A DNA stretch of 37,601 bases from Anaerolineales bacterium (GTDB lineage: Bacteria; Chloroflexota; Anaerolineae; Anaerolineales; Villigracilaceae): contig JAFGCG010000003.1 in NCBI GenBank assembly GCA_016932715.1, positions 1-37,601 on the forward strand, given 5' to 3'. The position numbers were made by a program, and so were the translations under genes. A model generated the notes under the pieces. It was not told the origin of the DNA and did no database searches. It worked only from the letters and a program-made list of their open reading frames with translations. Of this stretch, positions 30,712-37,601 are shown one piece after another; position 1 is the first letter of the stretch; each line of letters opens with the position of its first letter.

Positions 30712-31665
30712 ATGACCAATTTCCCTGTCCCCTCCTCCCCTATCCCCTCTTTTGACCTTGGCGGCATCGGTCAGCCATTGCACTTCCTCCACGCCAACGG
30801 CTATCCACCCGCATGCTACAAGCCATTGCTCGGGCTTCTGCAAACCCAATATCGTGTGTTTGGGATGCTGCTGCGCCCGTTGTGGCCCGATTCGCGTCCA
30901 GAGGATATTCGGGATTGGAGCCCCTTTTCGGATGACCTGCTGCGTTTCCTCGCTTCGACTACGCCTACGGCTCCGCTCAGCGCGAGCTCTCAGCCCTTCG
31001 ACGCCGCTCAGGACATGCCTGTTCCCGTCATCGGAGTGGGACATTCCATCGGAGCGATCGTCACCCTGCGCGCTGCGCTGCGGGACCCGGACAAATTCAA
31101 AGCGCTGGTTTTGATCGATCCCGTGCTATTCGTTCCGAGATTCCTGATCATGTGGCAGGTCATCCGCATGTTGGGGCTGGGAAACAAATTCCATCCTTTG
31201 ATCCCGGGCGCGCAGAAGCGCAGGCGCACATTCGATGATCTGGAAACGGTCTTCCGCGGCTACCGCAGCCGGACCGTTTTTCGATATATGAGCGACGAAA
31301 ACCTGAGGATTTACGTAGAAGGAATGACGCGTAAAACGGATCAGGGCTATGAGCTGGTCTATTCGCCGGAATGGGAAGCACACATCTACCTAACAGGCAT
31401 GCGTGACTTCGACATCTGGCGTGACCTGCCAAAACTCCGGGTGCCGACTCTCTTCCTGCGCGGCGCGGAGACGGACACATTCCTCAAAGAGGCTGCCCAG
31501 CTTGTGAAACGGAAGCAGCCCGCGGCGCGGGTCGAAACGCTGAGCAGGTCCACACACATCCTTCCGCTTGAACGCCCGCAGGAAGTCTTCGATAGGGTGC
31601 AGGCATTTCTCAAAACTTTGGAGTCAGGGAGCTCGTTCCCGCCTTTTCGGCAGCAAGCTGCCTGA
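30712..31665 (+). CDS. Alpha/beta hydrolase with in-frame repeat insertion
   Basis: 317 residues. The N-terminal HANGYPPACYKPLL region forms the oxyanion part. The nucleophile is S112 in GVGHSIGA. A candidate acid is in LFLRGAETDTF and the catalytic histidine is in STHILPLERP. Residues 81-104, just before the nucleophile strand, are encoded by a dispersed DNA repeat and look like an insertion. ATG 30712 starts four bases after the S23 stop. Its first ~12 residues (NFPVPSSPIPS) lie in the right G-rich repeat (C-rich on this strand), so the original start may have been replaced. Confidence 0.78.
   Translation: MTNFPVPSSPIPSFDLGGIGQPLHFLHANGYPPACYKPLLGLLQTQYRVFGMLLRPLWPDSRPEDIRDWSPFSDDLLRFLASTTPTAPLSASSQPFDAAQDMPVPVIGVGHSIGAIVTLRAALRDPDKFKALVLIDPVLFVPRFLIMWQVIRMLGLGNKFHPLIPGAQKRRRTFDDLETVFRGYRSRTVFRYMSDENLRIYVEGMTRKTDQGYELVYSPEWEAHIYLTGMRDFDIWRDLPKLRVPTLFLRGAETDTFLKEAAQLVKRKQPAARVETLSRSTHILPLERPQEVFDRVQAFLKTLESGSSFPPFRQQAA
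30721..30750. repeat. C-rich repeat, right flank of the S23 gene
   Basis: TCCCCTATCCC (30736-30746) is the exact reverse complement of the 11-mer at 30266-30276, within a run of CCCCT-type words. It overlaps the start of the hydrolase gene. Confidence 0.65.
30952..31023. repeat. Dispersed repeat copies inside the hydrolase gene
   Basis: Two linked copies of the family: GCCTACGGCTCCGCTCAGCG near 30962 and CCCTTCGACGCCGCTCAGGA near 30994. They keep the frame open and encode an added S/T/A-rich segment ending FDAAQDMP. Confidence 0.75.
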
Positions 31666-31683
31666 GTCCATAATAGGAGTTCT

Positions 31684-32460
31684 ATGACTGAAATCAAATA
31701 TTCCTCCGCTGAACTCATGATCATCAACGCCGCGCGCCTGCTGCGTGACGGGGACGTGGTCTTCGTGGGGGTCGGTCAACCCAATCTCGCCTGCAACCTT
31801 GCCAAGCGGACCCACGCGCCGAACCTGGTGATGATCTATGAAGCGGGCGTGATCGGAGCAGAACCGGCCCGCCTGCCGTTATCCATCGGCGATCCAACGC
31901 TGGTGAGCGGGTCGCTTTCGGTGGTGAGCATGTACGATATTTTTGCGAACTACCTGCAGCGCGGCAACGTGGACGTGGGCTTCATGGGCGGCGCGCAGAT
32001 CGATAAATATGGGAATATCAATGCAACCGTGATCGGCGGATATAATCAGCCGAAAGTGCGCCTGCCCGGCTCGGGCGGATCGCAGGAAATTGCCGCCTGG
32101 GCGAATCGCTGCTACATCATGACACCGCATCAAAAGCGGCGCTTCCCCGCAAAAGTGGAGTTCATGACCTCGGCCGGGTTCATCGGCGGCAAAGGCGACC
32201 GCGAAAAAGCGGGTCTGCGCGGCGGAGGCATGCTGGCTGTCGTCACAGACATTGGCGTGCTGGAGCCGGACGAAACAGGTGAAATGATCCTGACTGCCCT
32301 GCATCCCGGCAAGACGGCGGAACAGGCAAAGGAAAACACCGGCTGGAAGCTAAAGGTCGCGCCCCAGTTGAGAACCACCGGGCTTGTGACCGAAAACGAA
32401 TTAAGAATTTTGCGCGCAGAGCTTGATCCAAAAGGGATCTATCTCAAAAGTGGAGGTTAA
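31684..32460 (+). CDS. CoA-transferase subunit B (GctB-like)
   Basis: 258 residues. VFVGVGQPNLACNLAKRTHAPN, YEAGVIGAEPARLPLSIGD and FMGGAQIDKYGNINATVIG align from memory with glutaconate CoA-transferase subunit B. E53 in YEAG matches the catalytic glutamate (E54 in GctB) that forms the acyl-CoA intermediate, so a true transferase reaction is plausible; IpdB-type relatives act as hydrolases. The ribosome site ATAGGAG is good. Its partner subunit is at 29363. It ends one base before the next gene's start. Confidence 0.86.
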   Translation: MTEIKYSSAELMIINAARLLRDGDVVFVGVGQPNLACNLAKRTHAPNLVMIYEAGVIGAEPARLPLSIGDPTLVSGSLSVVSMYDIFANYLQRGNVDVGFMGGAQIDKYGNINATVIGGYNQPKVRLPGSGGSQEIAAWANRCYIMTPHQKRRFPAKVEFMTSAGFIGGKGDREKAGLRGGGMLAVVTDIGVLEPDETGEMILTALHPGKTAEQAKENTGWKLKVAPQLRTTGLVTENELRILRAELDPKGIYLKSGG

Positions 32461-32461
32461 C

Positions 32462-33373
32462 GTGTCCGAAATCCAACCTGTACGAGAGCGTTCCATCCTT
32501 GCTCGTATCTTCTTTTCCCCCGAGGAGCCGCGCCTGCGCGCCGGCTGGCGGCTTTTGATCCACACCATTCTGGTGTTCTTGTTTCTAGTCGTGGCTGGCA
32601 TTGTAGTCACTCTTCTTGGGATCCCGCAGGAGGCACTTAATTCCATTTTGGGAAATACAGTCATTGTCTTTATTGCTTTTACAGGCTCGGTCTATATCGC
32701 CCGCCGCTGGCTGGACAAGCGCTCCTTCAAGAGCCTTGGTGTGGAGCTCGGTAATCATACTTTACGTGACATTCTGGCCGGCATCGGCATCACGTTCGTG
32801 CAGATGGGATTTATCTTCGCCGTCATGCTCGGTCTCGGCTGGCTGACGTTCGAAGGTTTTGCCTGGGAAGTCGATCCCGCCAGCGTAGTCATCACCAACC
32901 TGGTGATATTTTTCGTCGCCTACATTCTTGTGGGCTGGAGTGAGGAACTTTTCTCGCGCGGCTATCACTTGCAGACCATCGCCAGCGGGACCAACTTATT
33001 CTGGGGGGTGGTTATCTCCTCGGCTGTATTTGGTCTGCTTCACCTCGGCAATCCCAATGTGACCGGGATCAACGCGCTGGCCATTTCTGCCGGGATTTTC
33101 TTTGCCGGGGTTTATCTGGCTTATGCTTGTATCCGCACAAAGCAGCTCTGGCTCGCGATCGGGTTGCACATCGGCTGGAACTTCTTCCAGGGGATCGTGT
33201 TCGGGTTTCCTGTCTCGGGTACCGATGCTTATGCATTGACCCGCATCAACGTCCACGGGCCAGAACTCTGGACAGGCGGCGCGTTCGGTCCCGAAGCGGG
33301 GTTGATCGTCCTGCCGTCGCTGATTGTGGGAGGCATCCTGATTTATCTTTATACAATCAGGCGAGCAAAGTAA
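32462..33373 (+). CDS. CPBP family intramembrane metalloprotease
   Basis: A 303-residue membrane protein with about eight helices. The CPBP (Abi/Rce1-like) motifs are EELFSRG (E161, E162, R166), H194 in VFGLLHLGNPN, and H236 with N240 in IGLHIGWNFFQG. These form the metal-dependent protease site known from Rce1. The GTG start at 32462 follows GGAGG and is one base after the CoA-transferase stop, indicating co-transcription. The substrate is unknown; in bacteria such proteases are linked to bacteriocin immunity or membrane protein processing. Confidence 0.87.
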   Translation: MSEIQPVRERSILARIFFSPEEPRLRAGWRLLIHTILVFLFLVVAGIVVTLLGIPQEALNSILGNTVIVFIAFTGSVYIARRWLDKRSFKSLGVELGNHTLRDILAGIGITFVQMGFIFAVMLGLGWLTFEGFAWEVDPASVVITNLVIFFVAYILVGWSEELFSRGYHLQTIASGTNLFWGVVISSAVFGLLHLGNPNVTGINALAISAGIFFAGVYLAYACIRTKQLWLAIGLHIGWNFFQGIVFGFPVSGTDAYALTRINVHGPELWTGGAFGPEAGLIVLPSLIVGGILIYLYTIRRAK

Positions 33374-33378
33374 TTCCA

Positions 33379-33936
33379 ATGTCCACCTTCCGCACACCGC
33401 AGATCGTTCATCTCCCGCCGGAAGCCGTCGGGCGCGCCCGGTCCTTCGCCGACGCCGTGACGGATACTGTCGACTATCGCGATAGCCGCCAGACCTTGAA
33501 GGAGAAGATCCATGACGATCACTTCGTGAGCAAACTGGGCGAAGAGGCGGTGCGCCTGGTCTTCGAAAGGCGCAATTGTGTGGTCGAGGGTCCCGATTAC
33601 ACAATCTACGGCGGAAAGCAAAAATCCTGGGCAGCCGACTTGAAAATCAATGAACTGGAAGTGGCAGTCAAAACGCAGCGGCGCTCCGCCGCGAACCGCT
33701 ACGGCCTTTCCTGGACATTCCAGGATTCACCCGAACGTCACGACCCGGTCCTCTCCATGCCCGAGGCGTGGGTCTGCCTGGTGGCGTATGAAGACCTGGA
33801 GCCCGATTTTACATGTGTGGTCTATCCGCTGCGAAAGATCAAGCAACTCATCTTCGAAGCCCCGCGTCTCAGCCGCCTCGTGGGCAAGAAGCAGGCAATC
33901 TATCTGGAGACGCTTCAAAAACACAAGGTGCTCTAA
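33379..33936 (+). CDS. Protein of unknown function, possibly restriction-endonuclease-like fold
   Basis: 185 residues, soluble. The middle, WAADLKINELEVAVKTQRRSAANRYGLSWTFQ, resembles the D...(E)xK core of PD-(D/E)xK nucleases: an aspartate before a strand, then a strand ending VKTQ, with E in ELEV. The glutamate spacing is not the standard E-x-K, so activity is doubtful. N-terminal DDHFVSKLGEEAVRLVFE could be the helix before the core. No methyltransferase partner lies nearby. The start at 33379 is five bases after the protease gene stop, so it belongs to that operon. Confidence 0.55.
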   Translation: MSTFRTPQIVHLPPEAVGRARSFADAVTDTVDYRDSRQTLKEKIHDDHFVSKLGEEAVRLVFERRNCVVEGPDYTIYGGKQKSWAADLKINELEVAVKTQRRSAANRYGLSWTFQDSPERHDPVLSMPEAWVCLVAYEDLEPDFTCVVYPLRKIKQLIFEAPRLSRLVGKKQAIYLETLQKHKVL

Positions 33937-33977
33937 ACGAACGTCCTCGTGGATACCAATCCACGAGGACGTTCGTT
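33936..33977. terminator. Bidirectional terminator, 42-bp perfect hairpin
   Basis: AACGAACGTCCTCGTGGAT (33936-33954) and its exact complement (33959-33977) are separated by ACCA. The 19-bp stem starts at the last base of the 33379 gene and ends 17 bp before the UvrA-like stop. It lacks T-runs but sits between two converging genes. Confidence 0.75.
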
Positions 33978-33994
33978 GTGTTCGCGCACTTACG

Positions 33995-36514
33995 TCATTT
34001 GATTCGCTTTGCCAAAAACCCTCCCGTCGCTGACGTCCCCATCCCTGCCACCTGCTCGGGCGTTCCCTCGGCAACGATCTCTCCGCCTGCCGCGCCACCC
34101 TCGGGGCCGAGGTCGATGATCCAGTCCGCGGAACGGATGATGTCCAGGTTGTGCTCGATCACCACCACCGAGTTATCTGCATCCACCAGGCGCTGCAGCA
34201 CATCCAGTAAATGGATGGCGTCGTCGATGTGGAGGCCGGTCGTCGGCTCATCGAGCAGATAGAGGGTGTGGCCCGCGCCGCGCCGCCCGAGTTCCTTTGC
34301 CAGTTTGACGCGTTGCGCTTCCCCACCGGAAAATGTGGTGGCAGGCTGTCCAAGCTGAAGATATCCCAATCCCACGTCAACCATCAGGCTCAAACGCGAG
34401 ACTGCATTGGGGACATCCCGAAAGAGCTGCAGTGCTTCCTCGATGGTCATGTCGAGCACCTGGGAAATGTCATAACCCTGGTATTTCACGTTCAGCACTT
34501 CGCGCTTGAACCGTCGCCCGTGACAGACCGGGCAGCGCACCTCCGCGTCGGGCAGGAAGTGCATCTCGACCATCAATACACCGGCGCCCTGACAGCGTTC
34601 GCAGCGTCCGCCCGGCACGTTGAAGGAAAAATGACGCGGTGTCAGCTTAAGGCGGCGCGCGTCCGCCGAAGATGCAAAGACTTCACGGATGGGTGTGAAA
34701 ATGTCAGCATAGGTCGCGGCGTTGGAGCGCGAGGAGCGGCCGATCGCACTCTGGTCGATGGTGACGATCCGATCGACCTGCTCCCAGCCGAGGATCCCGT
34801 CGTGCTCGCCAGGTTCCTCGGATGCATTGTTGAAGCGCTGGCGGGCAGCCCGGTCGAGGATATCGAACAGCAGGGAGGATTTTCCCGACCCTGATGGACC
34901 GGTCACAGCAACCAGCAATCCCAATGGGATACGCGCCGTGATATTCTTCAAGTTATGAGCGCGCGCGCCCTCGATGACGAGAGAACGGTCGCTGATCGGA
35001 CGGGAACGCGGAGTTGGGAAACTGAGTCGCCCCGAAAGATATCCGCCTGTGATCGACTCAGGGCAGGCGGCTACCGTTTCGGGACTCCCCGCCGCGACGA
35101 TGGTGCCTCCGTTGCGTCCCGCGCCGGGACCGACATCCACAATGAAGTCGGCGGCGTGCAGCATTTCAAGATCGTGCTCGATCACGAGGACCGTATTGTC
35201 CTGGTCTCGCAATTGCCGCAGGACGCTGATCAGCCTGCCAGTGTCGCGCGGGTGCAAGCCGATGGTTGGCTCATCCAGCACGTACAGCACGCCGGTCAGG
35301 CCGGAACCGAGCAGGGCTGCCAGCCGCAGGCGCTGCGCTTCTCCCGCGGAGAGGGTCGGCGAGGAACGGTCGAGCGTCAGGTAGCCCACGCCCACATCGA
35401 GCAGGCGCCGCACGCGTTCGTTCAGGTCGTTCAGGATCGGTTCGGCAATGATCATCTCTTTGGAGGAGATCACCGTTGGAAGGCTCCCCAGCCATTCAGC
35501 CAGGGTACTCAACGGCATCTGCGCCACATCGATGACCGTCTGCCTGTTTACCGTCACGAGGCGACTCTCCCGCTTCAGGCGCGTGCCATTGCAATCCGGG
35601 CAGACCTGCAGGTGGAGCAGTTTTTCGATTTTCTCGCGGTAGGCCGCGTCGTTGGCATGCTCGTTGTAGCGGCGCAACAGATTGGTCAGCACCCCTTCGA
35701 AGCGACCCGAATTGACGGTCCTGGGCGGCTGCTTGTCCGGATAATGACGTTTGAACTGAGGACTGTCGACCCCATAAAGCAGAAAATCGTGCGCAGCCGG
35801 TTCATACTCGCGGATGGGCAGGTCCGGATCGAAGCGAAAACCGTAATATTTCGCCGCGATCTTGAAGATATTGCCATAGTAGTTGATATGGAACTCTTCC
35901 CAGGTGGAGATCGCCTCCTCTTTGATGCTGCGCGATTCGTCGATCACGCGTGACACGATGGGCTTGTGCACGGTTCCCAGGCCGGTGCAGGTTGGGCAGG
36001 CTCCATCCGGCTTGTTGAAGGAGAAGCTAGCCATGCTCATTTCGGGGAGCTTTTCACCACACGATGGACAGGCAACCATCTCACCATCCTCTGGTGACTC
36101 GTCGTCCCAGCTGGCATCGCTGCCCACGTCGTGGGAGGGCGGCACATCTGCGCCGCACTTCGGGCAGGGACGATGTCCCAGCCGGGCAAACAACACGCGC
36201 AAATACGTGAAGACTTCGGTCACGGTGCCCACCGTGGAGCGCGGGCTGTGGTTCGTCAGGTTTTGGTCGACGCTGATGGACGGGGAAAGCCCCGTGATCG
36301 AATCGACAGCCGGTTTGCTGACCCCGTGCCCCACCAACCCCAGGGATTCCATGTACTGACGCTGACCTTCCTGGTGCAGAGTGTCGAACGCCAGGGTGGA
36401 CTTGCCCGAACCGGATAAACCGGTAAAAACGACCAGCTGGTTTTTGGGAATGCTGAGTGAAATATTTCTCAGATTGTGAAGACGGGCATTGTTAATTGTG
36501 ATGTGGGTATGCAT
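33995..36514 (-). CDS. UvrA2-like ABC ATPase lacking the UvrB-binding domain
   Basis: 839 residues, about 100 shorter than UvrA. Walker A sites are GLSGSGKS (32-39) and GPSGSGKS near residue 540. Both signature and Walker B pairs are present (LSAGEAQRLRLAALLGSGL with LDEPTIGL; FSGGEAQRVKLAKELG with LDEPTTGL). Zinc modules are seen at C117/C120/C149/C152, C173/C176 and the later CERCQGAG...CPVCHG. Between residues 121 and 148 there is only a short acidic stretch where UvrA has its UvrB-binding domain. This matches UvrA2 proteins, linked to DNA damage or drug tolerance in Deinococcus and Streptomyces. AAGGA precedes the ATG. Confidence 0.88.
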   Translation of the reverse strand: MHTHITINNARLHNLRNISLSIPKNQLVVFTGLSGSGKSTLAFDTLHQEGQRQYMESLGLVGHGVSKPAVDSITGLSPSISVDQNLTNHSPRSTVGTVTEVFTYLRVLFARLGHRPCPKCGADVPPSHDVGSDASWDDESPEDGEMVACPSCGEKLPEMSMASFSFNKPDGACPTCTGLGTVHKPIVSRVIDESRSIKEEAISTWEEFHINYYGNIFKIAAKYYGFRFDPDLPIREYEPAAHDFLLYGVDSPQFKRHYPDKQPPRTVNSGRFEGVLTNLLRRYNEHANDAAYREKIEKLLHLQVCPDCNGTRLKRESRLVTVNRQTVIDVAQMPLSTLAEWLGSLPTVISSKEMIIAEPILNDLNERVRRLLDVGVGYLTLDRSSPTLSAGEAQRLRLAALLGSGLTGVLYVLDEPTIGLHPRDTGRLISVLRQLRDQDNTVLVIEHDLEMLHAADFIVDVGPGAGRNGGTIVAAGSPETVAACPESITGGYLSGRLSFPTPRSRPISDRSLVIEGARAHNLKNITARIPLGLLVAVTGPSGSGKSSLLFDILDRAARQRFNNASEEPGEHDGILGWEQVDRIVTIDQSAIGRSSRSNAATYADIFTPIREVFASSADARRLKLTPRHFSFNVPGGRCERCQGAGVLMVEMHFLPDAEVRCPVCHGRRFKREVLNVKYQGYDISQVLDMTIEEALQLFRDVPNAVSRLSLMVDVGLGYLQLGQPATTFSGGEAQRVKLAKELGRRGAGHTLYLLDEPTTGLHIDDAIHLLDVLQRLVDADNSVVVIEHNLDIIRSADWIIDLGPEGGAAGGEIVAEGTPEQVAGMGTSATGGFLAKRIK

Positions 36515-36529
36515 TCAATTTCCTTCTCT

Positions 36530-36644
36530 CGCGCTGAGCGGAGCGACGAGCAAAGCGAGGAGCGCAGACGAAGCGCACGTTGCCAGAAAACTCTAATTGT
36601 CCTGCTTATTTGCACTTCGTCTCCACTGCGTTCCGCTCAGCGCG
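36530..36644. repeat. Nested inverted repeat (dispersed family)
   Basis: CGCGCTGAGCGGA (36530-36542) and TCCGCTCAGCGCG (36632-36644) are perfect 13-bp arms. Inside, AGACGAAG (36566-36573) pairs with CTTCGTCT (36615-36622). Words such as GCTGAGCGGAGCGACGAGC link it to the CTTCGCTCAG family. It fills the gap between the UvrA-like start and the M28 peptidase stop. Confidence 0.75.
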
Positions 36645-36655
36645 ATGTCTTGGTT

Positions 36656-37601
36656 TTATCTAAAAATCTCGACCAGTTCTTTCACCAGTGCAATGACTTC
36701 CTCCAGCCTGGCAGGGCTGACCTGCTCGAGGGTGTCGTCCACAGAATGTGCCAGGCCGCGCACGCCGGTCGAGCCGATGGGGATCGCCGGGATGCCGCGG
36801 AACGAAAATGTGGAGTGGTTGCTTTCGGGCCACGGGTCCACCCAGACAACGCCCGGGAATTTCGCAGCCACAGACTGGATCCTGGCTTCCAGTTCCGGCG
36901 GACAGGAAACGGCGGCGACATTATTCGTGCCGAGCGCCGCCGCGGCGCCGTCCATGTTGATGCAAGCCAGGATCTCACCAAAGTACTTCTCACCGCGCCG
37001 GATGTATTCGTCGTCGCCGATGGGCAGGTATTCCTCGCCGTTGAAGGCAATGAACTCCAGGCCAAATGGCAGGTCGCGCGGCAAGCTCTCCGCCAGGGAG
37101 AGCAGCGCCGCCACGCCGCCGGCATTATCCGTCCCGCCGGGCGTGTTGATCTTGGTGTCGAAGTGCGCACACAGGACCAGGCGTCGCTCCGGCATGTTTG
37201 GCGTGCGTGCCACGATGTTACGCGCCACGGCAGGGAGGCGCAGGGCATCGATGAACAGATGGACGGGTAACCGTGGCTCGCGCAGCAGGTAGAGAGCCAC
37301 ATCCGCCGGAACGGTGGCGGCAGGCAGGTCGAGTTCCCAATCTTCCGTGAGATGATTGAAATAGCCTGCTGAGGTGGGCGGCGCCAGGACCGCGGCGGGT
37401 TGTTTCGCCTCAAGCAGTTCGAAGAAGCGCGTGTCGCGCTCGTCCCGCAGGAACCAGGATTTGGCAGCCAGCGGGGCGCGGGTCAGGTCGCCGTAGAGCA
37501 GGAGAATCTTCCCTTTGGCGGGAGCAGCTTCCAGCTCCGCGAGCGAAGCGGCAGGGACGATGGACGCGGTCACGTCACAGGGCAGGGAAAAGGCGTTGGC
37601 G
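36656..37601 (-). CDS. M28 family aminopeptidase, N-terminus cut by window end
   Basis: At least 305 residues, and the frame stays open to the window edge, so the start is outside. A GTG at 37573 exists but the codons before it (ANAFSLPCD) read like protein. Metal-binding motifs of the M28 zinc peptidases are CAHFDTKINTPGGTDNAGG, FNGEEY, CINMDG and the final LAHSVDD histidine. Members remove N-terminal residues from peptides or glutaminyl substrates. No signal peptide can be judged without the N terminus. Confidence 0.85.
   Translation of the reverse strand, partial: ANAFSLPCDVTASIVPAASLAELEAAPAKGKILLLYGDLTRAPLAAKSWFLRDERDTRFFELLEAKQPAAVLAPPTSAGYFNHLTEDWELDLPAATVPADVALYLLREPRLPVHLFIDALRLPAVARNIVARTPNMPERRLVLCAHFDTKINTPGGTDNAGGVAALLSLAESLPRDLPFGLEFIAFNGEEYLPIGDDEYIRRGEKYFGEILACINMDGAAAALGTNNVAAVSCPPELEARIQSVAAKFPGVVWVDPWPESNHSTFSFRGIPAIPIGSTGVRGLAHSVDDTLEQVSPARLEEVIALVKELVEIFR

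Noticed and set aside
29363..32460. CoA-transferase genes as IpdAB-type ring hydrolases only
   Set aside because: Subunit B keeps a glutamate (E53) at the transferase catalytic position, and no steroid degradation genes are nearby; transferase is the simpler call, though hydrolase activity is not excluded.

Overview
The window looks like chromosomal DNA from an uncultured Anaerolineae-type bacterium (phylum Chloroflexota). This is an inference from moderately GC-rich sequence, gene content (RicT-like PSP1 protein, eukaryote/archaeal-type ProS, four-helix-bundle S23 protein, tandem DUF1684 proteins) and many short dispersed repeats. I found no rRNA, tRNA, CRISPR array, insertion sequence or phage module. 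The window is densely coding, mostly housekeeping and central metabolism in short operons.

Layout. 1-5.5 kb (+): SLOG-domain protein, histidine phosphatase, RicT-like protein, PIG-L deacetylase, M20 amidohydrolase, lipoprotein. 5.5-7.1 kb (+): a GbsR/MarR-type repressor and an NAD(P)-binding SDR protein behind a strong promoter with an adjacent palindromic operator. 7.1-11.7 kb (-): HisN-like phosphatase, CCA-adding enzyme, two dipeptide-type ABC permeases (one with a TPR-like tail). 11.7-16.8 kb (+): a candidate small RNA with its own promoter and terminator, MazG-like pyrophosphohydrolase, LOG protein, ProS, a helical-repeat protein, and two related membrane proteins around an alpha/beta hydrolase. 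17.0-20.7 kb (+): acetyl-CoA synthetase and two DUF1684 paralogues. 20.8-24.8 kb (-): a complete ECF transporter (T, S, fused A) and a DUF62 SAM hydrolase whose promoter shares a 12-mer with the ECF promoter. 24.9-28.2 kb: a methyltransferase (+), a thioredoxin-like lipoprotein (-) with an in-frame TGA at the first catalytic Cys position, and an aldehyde dehydrogenase (+) with a lysine-rich tail. 28.3-33.9 kb (+): Tam-like methyltransferase, a GctAB-like CoA-transferase split by an S23 gene and an alpha/beta hydrolase, CPBP protease, unknown protein. 34.0-37.6 kb (-): UvrA2-like ATPase and an M28 peptidase cut by the window end.

The most interesting points are: (1) the thioredoxin-like gene, a candidate selenoprotein (U-S-T-C) with a GGUC-loop hairpin 26 nt after the UGA; (2) a dispersed palindromic repeat family inserted in frame in at least three proteins; (3) four genes with TATAAT only 6-7 nt before the start codon, implying leaderless mRNAs; (4) an unassigned ~137-nt RNA candidate at 11742-11878; (5) an S23 gene between inverted G-rich repeats inside a CoA-transferase operon.
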